A stretch of DNA of 64,000 nucleotides from Fusobacterium necrophorum subsp. necrophorum (GTDB taxonomy: Bacteria; Fusobacteriota; Fusobacteriia; Fusobacteriales; Fusobacteriaceae): assembly GCF_004006635.1 (NCBI RefSeq), contig NZ_CP034842.1, positions 1 to 64,000 on the forward strand, read 5' to 3'. The translations under genes and the position numbers were made by a program. Below are positions 58,135 through 64,000 of this stretch, one piece after another (positions within the stretch are counted from its first letter, which is position 1; each line of letters opens with the position of its first letter). The notes beneath the pieces are model-generated. The model saw only the letters and a program-made list of their open reading frames with translations, did not search any database and was not told where the DNA came from.

Positions 58135-59250
58135 TCAGTATAAGGATTTATAAATAGAATAAATATCTTTCTCGTCTAAAAAAACATAGTTATTTGCCAT
58201 CAATCTTTGTTGCTGTGTCATTACAATATTCGTAAATTCTTCCAATTCCTGTTTTTGAACTCCATAGTCTGACAGTCTTTTTTTGGGAAGCAAGGTATTT
58301 AATAGTTCCTCTAAAGCAGCATACACATTTTCTGTAGAACAACTTAAAAGCTTTGCGATCATTTCATTTAAGATTACAATTTTTCCCTTGGAATTTTTCC
58401 GATAATAATACTTTAAAACTTCTGTAAACATTACATAATTAGATTCTCCGTGAGGGACATGATACTTCCCTCCTAGAGGATAACTCATGGCATGAACTGC
58501 TGCACACCCTGCATTTCCAAAAGCAATTCCCGCCATATTGCTAGCAATTAAAATATCTTTGATATACTTTCCTCTACTTTCTAAGCCTTCTTCTTTTATA
58601 TTCCTATAAGCAGTGAGTATTTTTTGAATGGCTTCCCGTGAAAATAGTTCCGAGTATGCTGTAGCCTTTGGAGATAAGAAAGATTCCACTGCATGAACCA
58701 GAGCATCAATAGAACTGGTTGCGAACACGGAAAGTGGTAACTTTTCAACAAATTCTGGAATCAATACGGCATATTCCGGAAATAATTCTGGAATTGCCAA
58801 GCCTTTTTTGCTTCCGACACTTGTTAGATTTACTATGCTGATATTTGTTACCTCACTCCCTGTTCCACAAGTTGTAGGGACAATAATGAGTTCTTTTTCT
58901 TTCGTGGCAGGAATTTTTTTATCAAATAAATCTACAAGAGGGAAGATATTTTTTAGTACGAAAATCTTTGAAATATCAATGACACTTCCTCCTCCAACAG
59001 CAATAATTCTTGAATAGTTCATCTCCTTCATACTTTCATACATAGAAGCTATCATTTCCTCTGTGGGTTCTCCTACTCCGTATTGATCCTGAAATATAAA
59101 TTGGGATTCTAACTCGAAATCTTTGAAATAGGTTTCGTATAAAAATTTTGTTGTAATAATGACATCCTTTTGACCTACTTGAAACTGTTCCAAAAAGTCT
59201 CTGCAAGTTTCTATCATGCAAATGTTAGGTATCAATGAAAATTCTTGCAT
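58135..59250 (-). CDS. 4hbD: 4-hydroxybutyrate dehydrogenase (iron-containing alcohol dehydrogenase)
   Basis: Interconverts succinate semialdehyde and 4-hydroxybutyrate with NAD(H). 371 residues, the size of Clostridium kluyveri 4HbD. Family III ADH features: AVGGGSVIDISKIF (NAD-binding), PTTCGTGSEVTNISI, and metal-binding His/Asp in SSIDALVHAVES, AVHAMSYPLGGKYHVPHGE. RBS AGGAGG before 59250; 8 bases after the CoA-transferase gene. Operon placement decides the substrate. Confidence 0.92.
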   Translation of the reverse strand: MQEFSLIPNICMIETCRDFLEQFQVGQKDVIITTKFLYETYFKDFELESQFIFQDQYGVGEPTEEMIASMYESMKEMNYSRIIAVGGGSVIDISKIFVLKNIFPLVDLFDKKIPATKEKELIIVPTTCGTGSEVTNISIVNLTSVGSKKGLAIPELFPEYAVLIPEFVEKLPLSVFATSSIDALVHAVESFLSPKATAYSELFSREAIQKILTAYRNIKEEGLESRGKYIKDILIASNMAGIAFGNAGCAAVHAMSYPLGGKYHVPHGESNYVMFTEVLKYYYRKNSKGKIVILNEMIAKLLSCSTENVYAALEELLNTLLPKKRLSDYGVQKQELEEFTNIVMTQQQRLMANNYVFLDEKDIYSIYKSLY

Positions 59251-59258
59251 ATAACCTC

Positions 59259-60569
59259 CTATTCTAAGCTTTGAAATTTTTCTAATGCCTGCTTTGTTAA
59301 CTGTTCTCTAAAATCAGGATGAGCAATTGCAATCAAAGCCTTTGCTCGTTCTCGTAAGGTTTTTCCCTTTAGCTCTGCAATTCCATATTCGGTAATGATA
59401 TAGTCTACATCATTTCTGGAGGTGGTTACCGTAGCCCCTACATCCAAATTCATTACAATCTTGGAAATCGTTCCCTTTGCCGCTGTAGATGGCATAGCAA
59501 TAATCGATCTTCCCCCTTTCGACATGGCTGCTCCTCTCACAAAATCCACTTGTCCTCCTGTTCCGCTAAATTGTTTTGCTCCCATACTCTCTGCATTCAC
59601 TTGTCCCATCAAATCGACTTGTAAGGCAGAATTGATAGAAACCATATTGTCATTTTGTGCTATCACAAAAGGATGATTTACATAATCTACCGGATATAAT
59701 TCTACACCTGGATTATTATGGACATAGTCGTATAATTTTTGACTTCCCATCAAAAAAGAGACAATACATTTATTTTTATGAATGGTTTTTTGACTATTAT
59801 CAATGACACCGGCAAGGATTAAATCCACTACCCCATCGGAAATCATCTCGGAGTGAATTCCCAAATGCTTTTTCTCTTTTAAAAAAGTCAATACTGCATC
59901 CGGAATTGCTCCAATTCCTAATTGTAATGTATCTCCATCTTGAATCAGACCGGCACAGTACTCTCCTATTTTTTTCTCAACCTCTCCTATCTTAGGAGGA
60001 TTAAGTTGTAAAATCGGTTGATCGTATTCCACAATAGAATCAATTGCGGATAGGTGGATGAAATTTTCTCCCAAAGTTCTAGGCATATATTTATTCACCT
60101 GTGCTATTACTATTTTTGCATTTTCTGCTGCTCCCTTTGTATAATCACAAGAAATTCCGTAACTGCAATACCCGTGTTCATCAGGAGCGGATACTTGAAT
60201 GATCGCTACATCTAATGGCAATTTTCCATTTTTTCTAAATAAATTTGGAATTTCAAAGAAAAAAGATGGCGTAAAATCTCCATAAGTGCCATTGATGGCT
60301 TTTCTGGTACTTCCTCCTCCAAAAAATGAATTATGATAAAAGTATTTTTGATTTTCTTCCTGAGCATATTCTCCTTTTCCCATAGGAACCAGATGAATAA
60401 TTTCTACTTTTTCATAGGACTCTTTATTTCTTAATAAGGCATCTGTAATCTCTTGAGCTTCCCCACAAGCATGAGAAAAAATAAGTCTATCTCCGGATTT
60501 TATTTGCTTTACTGCTTCATCTGCGGTTACAATCTTATCTTTATATACCTCTCTCCAATTCTTACTCAT
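59259..60569 (-). CDS. abfT: 4-hydroxybutyrate CoA-transferase
   Basis: Makes 4-hydroxybutyryl-CoA from acetyl-CoA or butyryl-CoA. 436 residues of the class I CoA-transferase family as in C. aminobutyricum AbfT/C. kluyveri Cat2: FSHACGEAQEITDALL, the catalytic E241 in GIHSEMISDGVVDL, and GTGGQVDFVRGA. RBS AGAGGAG before 60569. Follows the NifU-like gene by 4 bases. Confidence 0.94.
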   Translation of the reverse strand: MSKNWREVYKDKIVTADEAVKQIKSGDRLIFSHACGEAQEITDALLRNKESYEKVEIIHLVPMGKGEYAQEENQKYFYHNSFFGGGSTRKAINGTYGDFTPSFFFEIPNLFRKNGKLPLDVAIIQVSAPDEHGYCSYGISCDYTKGAAENAKIVIAQVNKYMPRTLGENFIHLSAIDSIVEYDQPILQLNPPKIGEVEKKIGEYCAGLIQDGDTLQLGIGAIPDAVLTFLKEKKHLGIHSEMISDGVVDLILAGVIDNSQKTIHKNKCIVSFLMGSQKLYDYVHNNPGVELYPVDYVNHPFVIAQNDNMVSINSALQVDLMGQVNAESMGAKQFSGTGGQVDFVRGAAMSKGGRSIIAMPSTAAKGTISKIVMNLDVGATVTTSRNDVDYIITEYGIAELKGKTLRERAKALIAIAHPDFREQLTKQALEKFQSLE

Positions 60570-60573
60570 AAAT

Positions 60574-60855
60574 TTACTCCTCTCTTCTTAGCATTTTTTT
60601 TGCTATTTCCAATAATTCATTCGATACTCCCGTGTTCACGGAAATGCATTGTAGCATCGGAAAGTTTTCCTGTAATCCTGTTTTTATAAAATTTTCAACA
60701 GTATCAATAGAGTGGGGGCAGCTACAACACTGCCCCAATAACCTCAATTGTAGTTCCTGTTTTACTTTATCATAAAATACAATCTCCAAACTCCCCCCAT
60801 GATCTCTTAAAGACGGTTCAATTTTTGTGCTAATGTATTCTTGAATTTTTTCCAT
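60574..60855 (-). CDS. NifU-like Fe-S scaffold domain protein
   Basis: 93 residues of NifU C-terminal fold: EPSLRDHGGSLEIVFY and the cluster motif GQCCSCPHSIDTVENFI (usually GxCxxCP). The family passes [4Fe-4S] clusters to apo-proteins. Its place between the 4-hydroxybutyryl-CoA dehydratase gene and its CoA-transferase suggests it serves that [4Fe-4S] enzyme. RBS AAAGGAG before 60855. Confidence 0.88.
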   Translation of the reverse strand: MEKIQEYISTKIEPSLRDHGGSLEIVFYDKVKQELQLRLLGQCCSCPHSIDTVENFIKTGLQENFPMLQCISVNTGVSNELLEIAKKMLRREE

Positions 60856-60872
60856 AAAACAGTACTCCTTTG

Positions 60873-62321
60873 TTATTTAATATCTAAAAGATCTTTCACC
60901 AATTGTTTCTTTCCTTCCAAGTTGGACTGTCTGCTAATCATGATTCTTTGAGCTTGAGGAGAACCTGCACCATGCAAGGATTCTGTCTTATATCCCACTG
61001 CAGCTGTTCCTAACATCAAGTTTTCGATAAATCGCAAAACTTTCATTCTATCATAAGTAGGAACACTTGCCACTGCTCTAAAATATTTATCTACATATTT
61101 TCCAATTTCAGGGGAATGATAATCCGCCTCTGATGGCATAGTCACTAAAACTCCTCCTGCAATATCTTCCGCCAATCTTCCAATTTCATAAGGGAATCTT
61201 GTTACATTCTGTTTACATACATTCGCTAACAATAAATCAATTTCATACGATCCGGACGGAGTTGGATGTCCTTCACTGGAACATGCAATTCCACATGCAT
61301 ATAATGTTTCATTTAAGTGAATCATTTCAATAATCTTATCTTTTACATGAGAGGCTTTTTTGGTTCCGTTATAATCTGCAATCAAAGCGGTTGCTCCAAT
61401 TAAAACATCTCCGACTCCCACTTTACATCCTCCATAACTTTGTCTGTGGAATCCCGCAAATCGTTCTACTAAACTGCTTGAAAATTGATATTCTCCGGCC
61501 ATAAAAATTCTCTCATTCGGTACAAACACGTCATCAAATACTACTAAAGCTTCATGTCCACCAAATTTTGGATTTCCTCTATCCAATAATCCTTCTTCCA
61601 ATTTTCTGGTATCACAAGATTGTCTTCCATAAATAATTTTAATCCCTTTTGTATCCACAGGAACGGAAAAACAAACTGCATAATCCTTATCTGCTTCTGT
61701 CATGGAAATGGTAGGCATCACCAATACTTCATGGGAATTTACAATTCCTGTTTGGTGAGCTTTTGCTCCCCGCACAACAATTCCGTCCTTCCTTCTTTCC
61801 ACGATATGTAAAAATAGATCAGGATCGACTTGTTGAGAAGGAGATAAACTTCTATCTCCTTTTGGATCTGTCATAGCTCCGTCGACTGTTAAATCTTTTT
61901 CCTGACAATACTTTAAAAATGTCAAAAATCTTTCATGATAGTTGCTTCCAAGTGCCTGATCCATATCATATGTAGTACTATAACAAGCATTAAATGCATC
62001 CATTCCTACACATCTTTGGAAACAAGAAGCTGTTTTTTGTCCTACCAATCTTTGCATCTTTACTTTATTTTTCAAATCTTCCGCGCTTTGGTGAATATGT
62101 GCAAAACGATTGATTCTTTCTCCAGTAAGTGGAGATATGACTGTCATTAATTCCTGATATTCAGGTTGTTGAGCAAGCTCATAAGTCATTTTTACAGAAT
62201 TTAAAGATGGTCGAATGATAGGATCATCCACGGGACACTCTACCCTTTTTCCAAATAAATATACTTCCATATTCATCTTTCTTAAACTTTCTTCATATTC
62301 AGCTGCCGTCATCAATGCCAT
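60873..62321 (-). CDS. abfD: 4-hydroxybutyryl-CoA dehydratase / vinylacetyl-CoA delta-isomerase
   Basis: Radical FAD/[4Fe-4S] enzyme that dehydrates 4-hydroxybutyryl-CoA to crotonyl-CoA. 482 residues, almost the length of C. aminobutyricum AbfD (490). Cluster ligands match: C100 and C104 in TASCFQRCVGMDAF, H292 and C299 in FHRQSYGGCKVG. The family text RVVGAKAHQTG-type, RQSCDTRK and GAGSPQAQRIMI is also present. ATG at 62321 lies 8 bases after GGAG; the longer frame to 62330 is less likely. First gene of the operon under a sigma-54 promoter. Confidence 0.96.
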   Translation of the reverse strand: MALMTAAEYEESLRKMNMEVYLFGKRVECPVDDPIIRPSLNSVKMTYELAQQPEYQELMTVISPLTGERINRFAHIHQSAEDLKNKVKMQRLVGQKTASCFQRCVGMDAFNACYSTTYDMDQALGSNYHERFLTFLKYCQEKDLTVDGAMTDPKGDRSLSPSQQVDPDLFLHIVERRKDGIVVRGAKAHQTGIVNSHEVLVMPTISMTEADKDYAVCFSVPVDTKGIKIIYGRQSCDTRKLEEGLLDRGNPKFGGHEALVVFDDVFVPNERIFMAGEYQFSSSLVERFAGFHRQSYGGCKVGVGDVLIGATALIADYNGTKKASHVKDKIIEMIHLNETLYACGIACSSEGHPTPSGSYEIDLLLANVCKQNVTRFPYEIGRLAEDIAGGVLVTMPSEADYHSPEIGKYVDKYFRAVASVPTYDRMKVLRFIENLMLGTAAVGYKTESLHGAGSPQAQRIMISRQSNLEGKKQLVKDLLDIK

Positions 62322-62371
62322 ACAAATCACTCCCTTAAATTATTTTATTTTGTTGCCTCTACTTAAATATA

Positions 62372-62387
62372 AGCAATTTATATGCCA
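62372..62387 (-). promoter_or_regulatory. Sigma-54 promoter of the 4-hydroxybutyrate operon
   Basis: Minus strand TGGCAT (62387-62382), 5 bases, TTGCT (62376-62372): GG and GC exactly 12 bases apart, as required for -24/-12 promoters. Transcription would start about 62361, 40 bases before abfD. Confidence 0.88.
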
Positions 62388-62437
62388 AATTTCCTATCTC
62401 GCATATTTTTATTATTTTTTAGAAACATTCTCTTATT

Positions 62438-62510
62438 GTGTTGCTTTTTTGCATAAAAAAAGTATGCAAAGTGTTGCTTTTTTGCAACATATTTCATTTT
62501 TGCATACTTT
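62438..62510. promoter_or_regulatory. Repeat region: terminator of the activator gene and possible enhancer
   Basis: GTGTTGCTTTTTTGCA occurs twice (62438-62453 and 62471-62486), 33 bases apart. On the minus strand, AAAGTATGCAAA / TTTGCATACTTT (62459-62510) with inner GTTGC-A6-GCAAC and a T-run is a good terminator for the activator gene. The extra copy outside that hairpin, 50 or more bases upstream of the -24 box, is a candidate enhancer site. Confidence 0.65.
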
Positions 62511-62517
62511 CTATTTT

Positions 62518-63909
62518 TTATTTCTCTTGTAACTTTCGAGTAATGGTGCTCGGGTTGACCTCCAGCCGTTCTGCCACTTTTCTCTGAGATTTCAATTCAA
62601 TCAACAATTTTTCAATGACATCTCTTTGGAACTCATTTGTCGCTTCTTTCAAACTCATTGCCAAATATTTTTCCATACATTTTTGACAATAAACCTGATT
62701 TTCTTCTTCCAAAATTTCTTTTGATGCATGTAACATTTCTTTTGGTAATAAATCTTCTGTTATTTCTTCCGTTGTAGAAATCACAACCAACTGTTCAATC
62801 ATATTTTTTATTTCCCGTATATTACCCGGCCAAGAATAATTTAAAAAATACTGAAACACTTCTTTTGAAATTCTCTTATTCAAACCGTATCTTTTATTTA
62901 ACTGCTTCAAAAAAGTGAGAACAATGTCAATAATATCTTCTTTTCTATCTCGAATAGGAGGGATGTGTACTCTGACGACATTGATTCTGTAAAATAGGTC
63001 TTCTCTAAATTTCCCTTCTTCCACAAGTTTTCTGATACATTTATTGGAAGCCGTGATAATTCTTACATCAATAGGAATCTTCTTATTTCCTCCAACTCTG
63101 ACGACATAGGAAGTTTCCAAAACTTTCAACAATTTTACCTGCATTTCCATAGACAATTCCGAAATTTCATCCAAAAATAAAGTGGAATGGTTTGCCAATT
63201 CAAATAAACCCATTTTTCCATTTTTATCCGCCCCTGTAAAAGCTCCCCTTTCATAACCGAATAGCTCCGATTCTATTAAATTTTTAGGAATCGCTCCACA
63301 ATTTACCTCAATAAAAGCTTTCTCTTTTCGAAGACTTTTTTCATGAATGATATAAGCTAAATGTGTCTTTCCCGTTCCTGTTTCTCCTTCTAATAAAATA
63401 GAACTGTCAAATTTTGCTGTAGTTTCAATAAGCTTTAAGATATTTAACATTTCTCTATTTTTTGAAGATTCGTTTTCTCCATTCTTTTTTTTCAAAAAGT
63501 CCAATTCCGATTTATATTTTTCTGCCAATTTTTTCACATTCGAAAATTGTTGTTCCAGTCTTTCCAATTCTCGCATATCCCGTACATTGGTTACTACATA
63601 AATTATTTTTCCCTGCTTATCAAACACCGGAGTGCTTGTTACAAAAATTTCTTTTCCACTTTTCAATTTTTGATTAATACTTGCTTCACTCCTTTTTTTG
63701 ATAGCAAGCAAGGAACTGGACTCACTGTAAAATCCTTTTTTTACGAGCTCTTCCATATTTTTCCCCTGCAATTCTTTCATGGATAAGCCTGTGATATCCT
63801 CATATGCCTGATTCAAAAAAAGAGTATTTCCTTCTCCATCCGTAACATAAATGCCATCATAAGAGGATTCTACAATTTTTTTAAAAATATTTAAAATATC
63901 TTCTCCCAT
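62518..63909 (-). CDS. Sigma-54-dependent activator (PAS-AAA-HTH) of 4-hydroxybutyrate genes
   Basis: 463-residue enhancer-binding protein: PAS domain (about 10-120, ESSYDGIYVTDGEGNTLFLNQAY), linker coiled-coil, AAA+ domain with Walker A GETGTGKT (175-182), GAFTGA loop (222-227) for contacting sigma-54, Walker B LFLDEI, and a C-terminal Fis-type HTH (SQRKVAERLEVNPSTITRKL). The PAS domain probably senses a metabolite or redox state. RBS GGGAGGGGAA before 63909. It lies just upstream of the operon it should control. Confidence 0.92.
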   Translation of the reverse strand: MGEDILNIFKKIVESSYDGIYVTDGEGNTLFLNQAYEDITGLSMKELQGKNMEELVKKGFYSESSSLLAIKKRSEASINQKLKSGKEIFVTSTPVFDKQGKIIYVVTNVRDMRELERLEQQFSNVKKLAEKYKSELDFLKKKNGENESSKNREMLNILKLIETTAKFDSSILLEGETGTGKTHLAYIIHEKSLRKEKAFIEVNCGAIPKNLIESELFGYERGAFTGADKNGKMGLFELANHSTLFLDEISELSMEMQVKLLKVLETSYVVRVGGNKKIPIDVRIITASNKCIRKLVEEGKFREDLFYRINVVRVHIPPIRDRKEDIIDIVLTFLKQLNKRYGLNKRISKEVFQYFLNYSWPGNIREIKNMIEQLVVISTTEEITEDLLPKEMLHASKEILEEENQVYCQKCMEKYLAMSLKEATNEFQRDVIEKLLIELKSQRKVAERLEVNPSTITRKLQEK

Positions 63910-64000
63910 ACAATTCCCCTCCCTTCTACAACAATCTACCTCCTCTATAAAATCGTGTTTAAATTCCTTTTATTTTTTTCTTTGAAAAGAAGAGAAGTAT

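Noticed and set aside
62438..62510. CRISPR-like or other repeat array.
   Set aside because: Only two copies, and most of the structure is a terminator hairpin; no spacers or cas genes.

Overview
This 64 kb window is low-GC bacterial chromosome, and its content points to a Fusobacterium, most likely F. necrophorum or a close relative. The reasons are: several amino-acid and organic-acid fermentation genes, a MinCDE set, oxygen-defence genes typical of an anaerobe, and a complete lactate-to-propionate (acrylate) gene set, a trait F. necrophorum is known for. The species call is inference; the 16S gene inside the window would settle it.

Layout. 1-5.8 kb: mreC, then an rRNA operon on the minus strand (16S-23S-5S-tRNA-Asn, no tRNA in the 16S-23S spacer). 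6-7.1 kb: an IS30-family insertion sequence sitting directly upstream of the rRNA promoter, with 16-bp direct repeats on both sides. 7.2-8.9 kb: minCDE with its own promoter. 9-13.2 kb: a tight five-gene operon around a P1B-type ATPase; four of the proteins start with the same His/Arg motif (H..xGR.R) instead of a CxxC heavy-metal domain. It resembles the ferrosome (fez) iron-storage organelle clusters and is the most notable system here. 13.3-18 kb: flavin reductase, NADH oxidase, cold-shock protein, MATE efflux pump and HAD phosphatase. 18.1-22.7 kb: a complete branched-chain amino-acid ABC importer (livKHMGF). 22.8-25.4 kb: an NhaC antiporter and a MalY/PatB C-S lyase.

25.5-34 kb: the acrylate pathway. 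A propionate CoA-transferase (pct) activates lactate; a VOC-fold epimerase-like protein, the lactoyl-CoA dehydratase activator, its two subunits and an acyl-CoA dehydrogenase form an operon. A divergent, poorly characterised HTH regulator lies between the operon and pct, and similar inverted repeats occur upstream of the regulator and of pct. 34-39.4 kb: a DUF1846 protein and the riboflavin operon (ribH-D-E-BA order of transcription) under an FMN riboswitch. 39.6-43.3 kb: a periplasmic DUF4198 protein, a peroxide-defence operon (37-residue membrane peptide, glutathione peroxidase, OhrR) with a probable OhrR operator, a periplasmic GlpQ and a small HesB-like protein. 43.3-46.8 kb: class I ribonucleotide reductase with its glutaredoxin, preceded by a perfect NrdR box. 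46.9-49.7 kb: two BrnQ carriers around an ArsC/Spx-like protein. 49.8-55 kb: der, a YgiQ radical-SAM protein, deoD, tcdA and a flavodoxin.

55-64 kb: a 4-hydroxybutyrate fermentation operon (4-hydroxybutyryl-CoA dehydratase, NifU-like protein, CoA-transferase, 4-hydroxybutyrate dehydrogenase, two paralogous permeases, a small Cys protein) driven by a textbook sigma-54 promoter, with its PAS-AAA-HTH activator directly upstream. The window therefore carries two CoA-dependent dehydration fermentations, one leading to acryloyl/propionyl-CoA and one to crotonyl/butyryl-CoA, both built on oxygen-sensitive Fe-S dehydratases, alongside several oxygen and peroxide defence genes. No CRISPR array or prophage was seen.
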